A DNA stretch of 64,000 nt from Streptomyces niveus. Lineage in GTDB: Bacteria > Actinomycetota > Actinomycetes > Streptomycetales > Streptomycetaceae. The number at the start of each line of letters is the position of its first letter. Position 1 is the stretch's first letter. The notes under the pieces were generated by a model that saw only the letters and a program-made list of their open reading frames with translations, was not told the DNA's origin and did not search any database. Location of the stretch: assembly GCF_002009175.1 (NCBI RefSeq), contig NZ_CP018047.1, positions 5,270,001-5,334,000 of the forward strand, read 5' to 3'. Below are positions 54,688 through 61,731 of the stretch, piece after piece. A program made the position numbers and the translations under genes.

Positions 54688-55857
54688 CTACCACCGGAGG
54701 GTGGGGGCCCCGTCCGCGTCGAGGGTCTCCGCCAGCAGATCGGCGTAGTGGCGCAGGTCCTCGTGCCAGCCGACGAAGGACGCGAAGTCCCGCATGTGGA
54801 CGGCGAGCCGGAGGGTGGCGGCGCGCGCGGTCCCCGGCGGGAGCGCGGCCGTGGCGTCCTCCGTAAGGAGGTTCGCGCCGGCGCCCGCCAAGGCGTCCTC
54901 CTTACGGAGGTAGCCGGCGAGCAGGGCGCGGGCCGCGGCCGGGTAGTCCACGGGCGGGCCCTGGCCGGCGGCGCCGAGACCGCGCGTGGCGGCGGAGCGC
55001 AGTTCGTGGAGTTCACCGAGGACCCAGCCGAGGTCGAGCGCCGGGTCGCCCCCGGTGACCTCTTCGCCGGTCAGCAGGACGGTGTGGTCACCGGCAGGGG
55101 AGGGGACCAGCCAGCCGGTGCTCGGCGCACCGTGCAGCAGGACCGCTCCTCCCCTGCCGGGTGGTGATTGGGCGGACTCGGCCCAGTCCGCCAGCCGGGT
55201 CCACAGGCGGGAGCCGAGCCGTTCGCGGGCCAGTGCACCCAGCCGGGCACCGTCCGGAGCGTTCTCCGGGGCGCCCTCCGTAGAGGCGTCGGCGGACCCC
55301 GAGAGCCAGGCCAGGAGCCGCCCCACGCCGTGGTGCGGCCGGGGCTCCCCGAACTCCCAAGGAACGTCGTGCAGTCGCCGCAGCGTCCGGCCCGCGTCCG
55401 CCAGCGCTCCTACGGAGAGCCGGTGGGCGGTGTCGTCGCCGGACGGCAGCAGCCGGGCGACCGAGACGGCGCCGGGCACGCGGTACAGCACACCGCCGCC
55501 CTCGGACGCCGCGTCCCACTCGCCGAGTTCGAGCCGGGCGCCGCGCCCGGCGCCGGAGCCCGCCTCGGCGAGGGCGGCGTCCACACGCCGCAGCGCCACG
55601 CCGGCGGCGGGCGGGGGAGGGGTCTGCGGCCGGTCGTGCTCCGGGCCGGGCACGCGCTGCCAGCTGAACCGGGCGTCGCCGTGGTACCGCACGGTGATCC
55701 GCAGATACCGGGTGCCGTACTCGCGTACGGTCACGGCTCGGGCGGCCCCCGCGGGCCGTACCGCCGCAGGGACCGCGACCCGGTCGGCCGCGGCGCCGAC
55801 GGCGCTCACGGCGCTCACGGCCTCCGGGGCTCCTGCGGCCGACGGGGATTCAGCCAC
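54688..55857 (-). CDS. phosphotransferase-fold protein, probable pseudokinase
   Basis: 389 residues from GTG 55857, overlapping the LLM oxidoreductase stop by eight bases. The fold is that of aminoglycoside/maltokinase-type kinases: the C-lobe has GGDPALDLGWVLGELHELR (metal-binding Asp retained), but the catalytic loop reads LLHGAPSTGWLV instead of HGDxxxxN, so the catalytic Asp and Asn are absent. The first 50 residues are Ala/Val-rich; the true start could be later. Co-transcribed with the LLM enzyme. Kinase-fold proteins with an F420 reductase occur in class V lanthipeptide clusters; that link is only inference. Confidence 0.75.
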   Translation of the reverse strand: MAESPSAAGAPEAVSAVSAVGAAADRVAVPAAVRPAGAARAVTVREYGTRYLRITVRYHGDARFSWQRVPGPEHDRPQTPPPPAAGVALRRVDAALAEAGSGAGRGARLELGEWDAASEGGGVLYRVPGAVSVARLLPSGDDTAHRLSVGALADAGRTLRRLHDVPWEFGEPRPHHGVGRLLAWLSGSADASTEGAPENAPDGARLGALARERLGSRLWTRLADWAESAQSPPGRGGAVLLHGAPSTGWLVPSPAGDHTVLLTGEEVTGGDPALDLGWVLGELHELRSAATRGLGAAGQGPPVDYPAAARALLAGYLRKEDALAGAGANLLTEDATAALPPGTARAATLRLAVHMRDFASFVGWHEDLRHYADLLAETLDADGAPTLRW

Positions 55858-56848
55858 GGCCGTCCCGCCGCCGTACGGCCTCGACGATCTCCCGCGCGTC
55901 CTTGAGCGCGGCGTCCAGGCCCTCGGTGAAGAGCACGCCGCCGCAGTTGAGGATGACCTCGTCCACCCCGGCGTCCCGGTACTCGCCGAGCACCCCCGCG
56001 ATGTGGTCCGCCGACCCGTACACGTACGTCCCGCTGTCCACCAGGGCGACGGCTCCGGCCCGCGGGTCGGCCGGGTCGGCCGCGACTCCGGCCCGGCGCA
56101 GCATGTCCGTGTAGTGGTCGGCGGAGAGGTGCCCGGCGGCGGCGGTGTGCGCGAGGACGTACGGGTCACGCTTCGGCCGGTCGACCGCGACATGGACGAC
56201 TGTCGCGACCCGGCACCGGGAGTCCCGGCCCTTGGCGCCCTCGTCCAGGGCGGGTATCAGGGTGTCGGCGACATAACCGGGCGGAGTCATCCAGGTGATG
56301 GCGACATCGGCGACACCGCCCGCGGTGCGCGCCATGTTGGGGCGCAGCACGCCCACGCCGACCTCCACGCGCGGGTGTTCCATCGGCATCAGGCGTCCGC
56401 GCAGCGCGTGGTAGTCACCGGCGTGGTCGACGATCTCGCCGTCGAGGAGGGAGCGCACCGTACGGAGGTACTCGGCGGCCATCGTGCGGGGGCTGTCGTA
56501 CGGCCGCCCGTTCAGGCTCCTTACGAAGGCGGGCGCGCCGACCCCGTAGCCCGCCACCACCGGGTGACCCGTCGTCAGGGCAAGCGAACGGGCCTGGAGG
56601 GCCGCCTCGTAAGGATGGCGCAGCGGCATGAGGGTCACGCTGGTGCCGACCGGGACGCGTACCCCAGCGCCGGCCAGATGCGCGAACACCTGGTGCGTCT
56701 CCACCTTGAGCGACTGGCCCATCCATACGCGGCGTGCGTCGCCGTCGCGCACCAACTCGGCGTAGGGGCGAACGGTCTCGGTGGTGTCCGGCATGCTCGG
56801 TACGAGGATGCTCGGCAGCGTGGACCGGTCGGAGGCGTCGGTGGTCAC
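55850..56848 (-). CDS. LLM-class (F420-dependent-type) oxidoreductase
   Basis: 332 residues from GTG 56848 (GGGAAGG upstream; GTG 56860 and ATG 56794 are alternatives). Luciferase-like TIM barrel: VGTSVTLMPLRHPYEAALQARSLALTTGHPVVAGYGVG, then MEHPRVEVGVGVLRPNMARTAGGVADVAITW, and the C-terminal GSADHIAGVLGEYRDAGVDEVIL. Such enzymes use F420H2 or FMN. The substrate is unknown. It lies between the pseudokinase and the leaderless regulator of the peptide locus, so a role in peptide modification is possible but unproven. Confidence 0.88.
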   Translation of the reverse strand: MTTDASDRSTLPSILVPSMPDTTETVRPYAELVRDGDARRVWMGQSLKVETHQVFAHLAGAGVRVPVGTSVTLMPLRHPYEAALQARSLALTTGHPVVAGYGVGAPAFVRSLNGRPYDSPRTMAAEYLRTVRSLLDGEIVDHAGDYHALRGRLMPMEHPRVEVGVGVLRPNMARTAGGVADVAITWMTPPGYVADTLIPALDEGAKGRDSRCRVATVVHVAVDRPKRDPYVLAHTAAAGHLSADHYTDMLRRAGVAADPADPRAGAVALVDSGTYVYGSADHIAGVLGEYRDAGVDEVILNCGGVLFTEGLDAALKDAREIVEAVRRRDGRG

Positions 56849-56949
56849 GAGGCAGCACACCTTCCCTGATAGCTGTGGCGATTGCTCTGGCCGTGCTTGT
56901 TGCGGTGCATGTCACTGTGCCTGTTGCTGACTGTATCTGTTGTCATTCC

Positions 56950-56984
56950 TTGACGGAATGTTGTGTTTCCCTTACCTTCTCCGT
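56950..56984 (+). promoter_or_regulatory. promoter for leaderless Xre regulator
   Basis: TTGACG (56950-56955) and TACCTT (56973-56978), 17 bp apart, close to the principal sigma consensus. The -10 box ends 6 bp before the ATG at 56985 and there is no ribosome binding site, so the mRNA is predicted to be leaderless. Confidence 0.75.
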
Positions 56985-57257
56985 ATGAGCCCAGTGAGCC
57001 ATCGCGAGGGATCGCCGATCTACAACCAGCTGAGAGTCCTGCGTGCGGAGCGCGGTCTCAGCAGGGTCGCGCTCGCCAACTCGGTGGAGGTGCACCCGCA
57101 GACCATCGGCGCCATCGAACGGGGCGACTACTTCCCGAGTCTCGATCTGGCGTTCCGGCTCAGCGACGTGTTCGGTCTTCCGGTCGAGGCGATCTTCAGT
57201 CGTAAACCCTTCGTCCCGCTGTCCGCCCAGCTGTACAACAAGGAGGAACGCTCGTGA
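56985..57257 (+). CDS. Xre/Cro-type helix-turn-helix regulator, 90 aa
   Basis: Short DNA-binding protein: NQLRVLRAERGLSRVALANSVEVHPQTIGAIERGDYFPSLDLAFRLSDVFG region is a complete HTH_3 fold. The tail PVEAIFSRKPFVPLSAQLY is typical of the small regulators that pair with a four-helix membrane protein. The start is leaderless. Its stop overlaps the GTG of the next gene. With its partner it lies next to the precursor peptide array and is the obvious candidate to control it. Confidence 0.92.
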   Translation: MSPVSHREGSPIYNQLRVLRAERGLSRVALANSVEVHPQTIGAIERGDYFPSLDLAFRLSDVFGLPVEAIFSRKPFVPLSAQLYNKEERS

Positions 57258-57724
57258 CCCCGCAACAAGGTTCCGACGAGACGGCGACCGCGGCCCGGGG
57301 TCCCCTGCGGCCGATGGCCGCCGCGCTCTGCGCGCTGAGCGCGGCGATGGTGGTGCTGTCCCAGATCTCCGACGGCAACGCCTTCTCCGACTCCTGGTGG
57401 CTCGTTGCCTTCGTCGTCTGGCTGATGCTGTGGGGGATGCTGCGCTCCATGACCCGCGGCCTGGGCGAACGCCCGGTGGCGGGACTCGACGAACGCGAGC
57501 AAGTGGTGCGCAACCGCGTCGCCTTCATCGGATACCAGTGCGCGGTCGGCGCCGGCATGCTGGTCGTGCTGGTCATGGTCGCCTTCCAGAACGAGCCCGA
57601 GGTGATCGAGCGGATCCCCGCGCTGCTCACCACGTTGATGCTGACCTCCGCGGCGCTGCCCTCGATCCTCCTGGGACTGTCCGGCATGGACGGCGAGGAC
57701 GGCGAGAGCTTCGGGGACGAGTGA
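57254..57724 (+). CDS. four-helix membrane protein partner of the Xre regulator
   Basis: 156 residues, GTG overlapping the regulator stop (GTGA). Four membrane helices (MAAALCALSAAMVVLSQI, SWWLVAFVVWLMLWGML, FIGYQCAVGAGMLVVLVMVA, LTTLMLTSAALPSILLGL) and an acidic tail. In many Gram-positive genomes a small Xre protein is encoded with such a membrane protein (DUF2178-like), perhaps as a membrane-tethered sensor. Convergent with the peptide array, separated by a strong hairpin. Confidence 0.85.
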   Translation: MTPQQGSDETATAARGPLRPMAAALCALSAAMVVLSQISDGNAFSDSWWLVAFVVWLMLWGMLRSMTRGLGERPVAGLDEREQVVRNRVAFIGYQCAVGAGMLVVLVMVAFQNEPEVIERIPALLTTLMLTSAALPSILLGLSGMDGEDGESFGDE

Positions 57725-57815
57725 CACGGGACGAGTGACACGGACGAAGCGACCGCGGCGGACATGGAACGGGGCCGTACCCGTGCCGAGTTGGCCCGTC
57801 TATCGTGATGCGAAG

Positions 57816-57858
57816 CAGGGCGGGTGCCCACCGATTGCGGCGGTGGGCACCCGCCCTG
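57816..57858. terminator. bidirectional terminator between membrane gene and peptide array
   Basis: A 17-bp perfect stem (CAGGGCGGGTGCCCACC with its complement) around a 9-base loop. It lies between the end of the plus-strand membrane gene and the end of the minus-strand peptide genes, so it can stop both. Confidence 0.85.
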
Positions 57859-57901
57859 TTCGTCGATCGCCGTGCTCAGGGGGTAACGCGGATTACGCGG
57901 C

Positions 57902-58084
57902 TCAGCAGGAGTGGTCGAACGTGTTGTCGATCGACACGGCCGAGATGGCCGAGGCGGCCGAGATGCACGCGGCGGACGAGGTCACCGTGACGGTGATGGT
58001 CGCGCCGGGCGCCTCCACCGCGGGAACGAGCTCGTCGGCGTCGGCGTAGCTGGTGTAGCCGCTGATCAGGGACTGGGTGTTCAT
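57902..58084 (-). CDS. RiPP-like precursor peptide A, 60 aa
   Basis: AGGAG five bases before the ATG. The leader-like half MNTQSLISGYTSYADADELV is shared with two sister genes; the C-terminal half is rich in Ser, Thr, Ala and Ile with Cys at 40 and 60. It starts ATITVTVTSSAACISAASAI and ends SIDNTFDHSC. No signal peptide, no double-Gly site. Third of three tandem copies about 250 bp apart. Sequence layout (conserved leader, small Ser/Thr/Cys-rich core) is that of a ribosomally made, modified peptide. Confidence 0.85.
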   Translation of the reverse strand: MNTQSLISGYTSYADADELVPAVEAPGATITVTVTSSAACISAASAISAVSIDNTFDHSC

Positions 58085-58152
58085 GGGGACTCCTAGAGCG
58101 ATTCGATTCGGATGATCGGCGATCCGTTCGGCGAACGCCGAGCGTCGCCGGT

Positions 58153-58335
58153 TCAGCAGGAGTGGTCGAAGGTGTTGTCGATCGACACGGCCGAAACGGC
58201 GGAGATCGCGGAGATGCACGCCTGCGACGAGGTCGTGACGGTGGTGATGATCAGGCCCGGAGCCTCTGCCGCGGGAACGAGCTCGTCCGCCTCGGCGTAG
58301 CTGGTGTAACCGCTGATCAGGGACTGGGTGTTCAT
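58153..58335 (-). CDS. RiPP-like precursor peptide B, 60 aa
   Basis: GGGAG before the ATG. The most divergent of the three: leader differs at two positions (YAEADELVPAAEAPG), and the middle reads LIITTVTTSSQACISAISAV. The cysteines at 40 and 60 and the end SIDNTFDHSC are identical. The substitutions keep length exactly 60, which argues for selection on the encoded peptide. Middle gene of the array. Confidence 0.85.
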   Translation of the reverse strand: MNTQSLISGYTSYAEADELVPAAEAPGLIITTVTTSSQACISAISAVSAVSIDNTFDHSC

Positions 58336-58407
58336 GGGGACTCCCTGGGACGGAACGAGAACGAGTGGGTGCACGGTTCGGTCATCGCCGGATGGCGGTT
58401 ACGCGGT

Positions 58408-58590
58408 TCAGCAGGAGTGGTCGAACGTGTTGTCGATCGACACGGCCGAGATGGCCGAGGCGGCCGAGATGCACGCCTGCGACGAGGTCACCGTGATGGT
58501 GATGGTGCCGCCGGGGGCGTCCACCGCGGGAACGAGCTCGTCGGCGTCGGCGTAGCTGGCGTAGCCGCTGATCAGGGACTGAGTGTTCAT
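58408..58590 (-). CDS. RiPP-like precursor peptide C, 60 aa
   Basis: AAGGGAG before the ATG. Leader MNTQSLISGYASYADADELV, then a middle GGTITITVTSSQACISAASA and the common end SIDNTFDHSC. First gene of the array, 54 bp downstream of a perfect GGAGAAC-AC-GTTCTCC palindrome and divergent from the M16 peptidase genes. The single-residue changes between copies are mostly conservative (V/I, A/Q). Confidence 0.85.
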   Translation of the reverse strand: MNTQSLISGYASYADADELVPAVDAPGGTITITVTSSQACISAASAISAVSIDNTFDHSC

Positions 58591-58643
58591 GACAACTCCC
58601 TTGAACGATTGCGAGATTGAACGGTGGGCCGGATCCGTAATTG

Positions 58644-58659
58644 GGAGAACACGTTCTCC
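58644..58659. promoter_or_regulatory. palindromic operator between peptide array and M16 genes
   Basis: GGAGAAC-AC-GTTCTCC, 7-bp perfect arms with a 2-bp spacer. It is the only perfect palindrome in the divergent region, so it may coordinate both units; the Xre protein at 56985 is one candidate binder. Confidence 0.6.
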
Positions 58660-58774
58660 GGCTGTGCCAGCACCATTCCGCCACCCGTGCCGCGCTGGCA
58701 ATGGGGTTGACCGGTTTCGGACACTGGCCGCTTTCGGTCAACGAGCGCCGTTGAGACGGTAGTTGGCCAGGTCT

Positions 58775-60154
58775 ATGCTCGCCCGGATGACCCGGAATCA
58801 GCTGCGCCGCCTGGTATTGGACAACGGCCTGAGAGTGCTCCTCGCCCCCAATCCGACCGGCGCCTCAATCGGTGTCGCGGTGCACTACGGAGTGGGTTTC
58901 CGGACCGAACCCAAGGGGCACACGGGGCTCGCCCATCTCTTCGAACATCTCATGATCGAGGGTGGCCACGGGGCCCCACCCGGCGGATACCTGCCCCAGG
59001 TACAGCGGGCCGGCGGTCTCGGAGATGCCAAGACCAGACAGGACTCGACGGTTTATTACGCCGCCGCTCCTGCCTCCGCGCTGGAAATGCTGCTCACTCT
59101 CGAAGCGGACAGAATGCGTTCACCGCGTATTTCTTTGCGGAATCTACGCACACAGACGGCAGTCATTGACGAAGAGATACGTCTCATGGTCCGCAATCGC
59201 CCCTACGGTGCTTTTCCCTGGGTGTTGCCACGTGCCCTGCACACCCGTGCCGAAAACGCACGGGACGGATACGGCGAGACCGTCGACCTCGCGGCTCTTG
59301 ACATCCCACTCTGCGAGCGTTTTTTCATCGACCACTACGCTCCCGGAAATGCCCTGGTGACACTGACGGGCGCGTTCGACCCCGCGGCGGCGGAACGCGT
59401 CGTACGCCGCCACTTCGAGCCCCTGCCGGGGCGCCCCTTCGTCACGGCGCCCGACGACTTCGAGCCGGCGCCCCGCGAGGACCGGCAACTGTCGGTCACC
59501 GACCCGCACGCCGGACTGCCCGCCGTTGCCGTCGGCTACCGGATGCCCGACCCGATGACCGAACGCGCCGACTACCTCGCGCACTTGGTGCTGGCGGCGC
59601 TGCTGGGGCAGGGCAGACACGCGTTGCTGCGCCGGGGGCCGGCCGCGCCGAAGGGCGTGGCGAGCCTCTCGGTGGGCTGCGGGCTGTTCGGGCTGCCGCT
59701 GGACACGAGAGGACCTGATCTGTTGACGCTGTTCGCCGTGTACGGCGGCGGGGGAGACGGGGGCGCCGATACGGGCGACTCCGCGCGGGTCACCGACGCG
59801 CTCGACACCGCGCTGACGACGCTGGCCGAGAACGGGGTCGAGGCAGGGCTGCTGCGGGCCACCACCGCCCGCTGGGCGGCCGGGGCACTGCGCGAACTCG
59901 GCGATCCGGGCACCCGGGCCCAACTTCTGGGCCTGCGGGAAATGCTGTTCGGCGAGGCCGAGTTGACCGAGCGGCTGCCGGAGCTGGTACGCGACGAGGT
60001 GACCGCCGAACAGGTGAGCCGCGCGGCCGCCCGGTTGCGCTCCTCGCACCGGGCGGTCGTACGTTTCGTACCGCGCCCGGCGGCGACAGCGACGGAGACG
60101 GAGACATTGACGGGGACGGCGACCGCCTCCGGGCGGCGGGAGGCGGCGGTATGA
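58775..60154 (+). CDS. M16-family zinc peptidase, catalytic subunit
   Basis: 459 residues from ATG 58775 (ATG 58787 possible). The inverted zinc motif HLFEH lies in GLAHLFEHLMIEGG, and the third ligand Glu about 75 residues later in AVIDEEIRLM; both are intact. The C-terminal half lacks the RxxxGxxY substrate-binding pair. Its stop overlaps the next gene, which has the complementary defects, so the two should form a heterodimer like mitochondrial processing peptidase. The first 200 codons contain AGA, ATA, CTA, TTG and ATT, unlike neighbouring genes. It probably removes the leader of the divergent peptides. Confidence 0.92.
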   Translation: MLARMTRNQLRRLVLDNGLRVLLAPNPTGASIGVAVHYGVGFRTEPKGHTGLAHLFEHLMIEGGHGAPPGGYLPQVQRAGGLGDAKTRQDSTVYYAAAPASALEMLLTLEADRMRSPRISLRNLRTQTAVIDEEIRLMVRNRPYGAFPWVLPRALHTRAENARDGYGETVDLAALDIPLCERFFIDHYAPGNALVTLTGAFDPAAAERVVRRHFEPLPGRPFVTAPDDFEPAPREDRQLSVTDPHAGLPAVAVGYRMPDPMTERADYLAHLVLAALLGQGRHALLRRGPAAPKGVASLSVGCGLFGLPLDTRGPDLLTLFAVYGGGGDGGADTGDSARVTDALDTALTTLAENGVEAGLLRATTARWAAGALRELGDPGTRAQLLGLREMLFGEAELTERLPELVRDEVTAEQVSRAAARLRSSHRAVVRFVPRPAATATETETLTGTATASGRREAAV

Positions 60155-61464
60155 ACGGCCCGGAGACCGGCGGCGACGCGCGACTGCCGCTGCCCGACCT
60201 CGACACCACACTCCCCAACGGGCTGCGGGTCGTGCTCTGTTCGGCCCCCGTCGTCCCCCTCGTCGAGATCCGGCTCACCGTCCCGTACGCCGCCACCGGA
60301 CCCGGCGAGGTGGCACTGCGCCAACTGCTGGCCGGGCTGCTGCTCCAGGGCACCGCGCACCGCGACGCCGACGCCTTCGACACGGCCCTCGCCACGCACG
60401 GCGCCGCGCTGACCGCGGTCGCCGACGCCCACCGGTTCACCGTCACCGGACACACGCTCGCCGACTCCCTGCCCGCCGTACTGGCCCTGCTGGCCGAGAC
60501 CGTCCTCACGCCCAGGCTCACCGAGGACGTCGTCGCCCCCGAACGCGCCAGACTGGCGCGGCGTATCGAACTCTCCTCCCACCAGCCCGCCGCCGTCGCC
60601 CAACAGGCGCTGCTGCGCCGCCGTTACGGCGACGAGGCCGCCGCCCGCCGGAGTCCGGATCCCCAACTGGCCGCCGCCTGCACGCCGGACGACCTCGCCG
60701 AGCTGCACGAGCGGCATCTGGGAGCCGCCGGCGCGCAGCTCGTCCTGGTGGGAGACCTGCGGCCCGAGGACGCCCTCGCGGCGGTCACCGATGTGTTCGG
60801 GGCATGGCGGACGGGCGCGCAGGACGACGTACCGCAGGCACCGCCGCCGTTCACGGGCGGGCCGATGCTGTGGGTGGACCGGCCGGGCGCCGTCCAGAGC
60901 ATGATCCGCCTCGCCACCCCGGCGCTGCCGCGCACGGATCCGGGCTATCCGGCCCTGCATCTGGCCCAGTTGGTCTTCGGCGGGTCCTTCGCCTCCAGGC
61001 TGGTCGCGCACCTGCGCGAGGAGAAGGGGTACGCGTACCAGCTCGGCTCCGGCATGGAGTCCCTGCCGGGCGCATCGACGCTGATGATAGAGGCCGACTC
61101 CGCCGCCGAGCACACCGCGCCCGCACTCGCCGTGATCCGGGGGGAGTTGGAGCGGATGGCCGCCGAACCGCCGTCGGAGGCGGAGGTCGACGCGGCCAGG
61201 AGTTATGCGACGGGCTCCATCGCCACCGCCATGTCCTCCCCGGCCTCCCTCGCCTCCGGTCTGGCGAATCTGCTGCACATCGGGGTCGGGGCCGACTGGC
61301 TGCACGGGTGGGGGCCGATGCTGGACGGGGTGCCGCACGAGGCGGTCACGGAGGCGGCCAAGCGGTTCTTCCGGCCCGGGGGATTCACGGGCGTCGTCGT
61401 CGCCGACGCGTCGGCGGTGGCGCCGCTGCGTCGCGGGGCCGGGTCGGCCGAACTCGACTTCTGA
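60151..61464 (+). CDS. M16-family protein, non-catalytic subunit
   Basis: 437 residues, ATG overlapping the stop of the catalytic subunit (ATGA). M16 fold with no HxxEH (the place reads LRQLLAGLLLQGTAH), but the C-terminal R/Y pair is present in LREEKGYAYQLGSGME. This matches the regulatory partner in heterodimeric M16B enzymes. Codon usage is normal high-GC, unlike the start of its partner. A 19-bp hairpin follows the stop. Confidence 0.92.
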   Translation: MNGPETGGDARLPLPDLDTTLPNGLRVVLCSAPVVPLVEIRLTVPYAATGPGEVALRQLLAGLLLQGTAHRDADAFDTALATHGAALTAVADAHRFTVTGHTLADSLPAVLALLAETVLTPRLTEDVVAPERARLARRIELSSHQPAAVAQQALLRRRYGDEAAARRSPDPQLAAACTPDDLAELHERHLGAAGAQLVLVGDLRPEDALAAVTDVFGAWRTGAQDDVPQAPPPFTGGPMLWVDRPGAVQSMIRLATPALPRTDPGYPALHLAQLVFGGSFASRLVAHLREEKGYAYQLGSGMESLPGASTLMIEADSAAEHTAPALAVIRGELERMAAEPPSEAEVDAARSYATGSIATAMSSPASLASGLANLLHIGVGADWLHGWGPMLDGVPHEAVTEAAKRFFRPGGFTGVVVADASAVAPLRRGAGSAELDF

Positions 61465-61479
61465 GAGCGGCCCGACGGT

Positions 61480-61524
61480 GAGGGGCCGGGGTCTCCGGGA
61501 GCCACCCGGAGACCCCGGCCCCTC
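61480..61524. terminator. 19-bp perfect terminator hairpin
   Basis: GAGGGGCCGGGGTCTCCGG pairs exactly with its complement at 61506-61524 around a 7-base loop. It lies between the convergent M16 gene and the 26-residue peptide gene, so it probably ends both. Confidence 0.9.
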
Positions 61525-61552
61525 AGTCAGTGGTGCGGGCCCGAGAAAGGGG

Positions 61553-61633
61553 TCAGCTCCGGTTCTTCTTGATTCCGGCGACGACGGCGACGAGGAGGGC
61601 GATGGCGATGGCGATCCAGACTGCGGTGCTCAT
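61553..61633 (-). CDS. 26-residue single-pass membrane peptide
   Basis: GGGAG six bases before ATG 61633. MSTAVWIAIAIALLVAVVAG is almost one membrane helix, followed by the basic end IKKNRS, so the C-terminus is likely cytoplasmic. It lies 98 bp downstream of the ABC-2 permease on the same strand and may be the last gene of that operon. Too short for family assignment; a toxin-like or transporter-accessory peptide are both possible. Confidence 0.65.
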   Translation of the reverse strand: MSTAVWIAIAIALLVAVVAGIKKNRS

Positions 61634-61657
61634 GAGGTACTCCCGTGGTGTTAGTGA

Positions 61658-61711
61658 GGGTGGGGGGTGGGGGTGTGGGGGAACCGGGGATATGGGGAGA
61701 TGGGACAGGGG
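61658..61711 (+). other. G-run tract, potential G-quadruplex
   Basis: Eight runs of three to six G within 54 bases on the plus strand, loops of one to four bases for most. It lies between the ABC-2 permease stop and the 26-residue peptide gene. On the minus-strand transcript it would be C-rich, so any quadruplex would form in the template strand. Confidence 0.7.
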
Positions 61712-61731
61712 TTCGGGTCGGCGGGGTGCGG

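Noticed and set aside
51387..55016. A frame of about 1200 codons antisense to the ABC exporter
   Set aside because: The exporter strand has every ABC motif in order; the antisense product is repetitive Asp/Gly/Arg/Val sequence without a fold.
56985..57724. Toxin-antitoxin module (Xre plus small protein)
   Set aside because: The partner has four membrane helices and no toxin motif; small Xre plus membrane protein pairs are a known sensor-regulator arrangement.
57902..58590. CRISPR-like array or plain minisatellite from the 250-bp periodicity
   Set aside because: Each unit is a full gene with start, stop and ribosome binding site, and differences preserve the frame and length.
58775..61464. 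Housekeeping M16 processing enzymes unrelated to the peptides
   Set aside because: Not excluded, but the divergent arrangement, shared palindrome, split active site and odd codon usage make a link to the peptide array the better reading.
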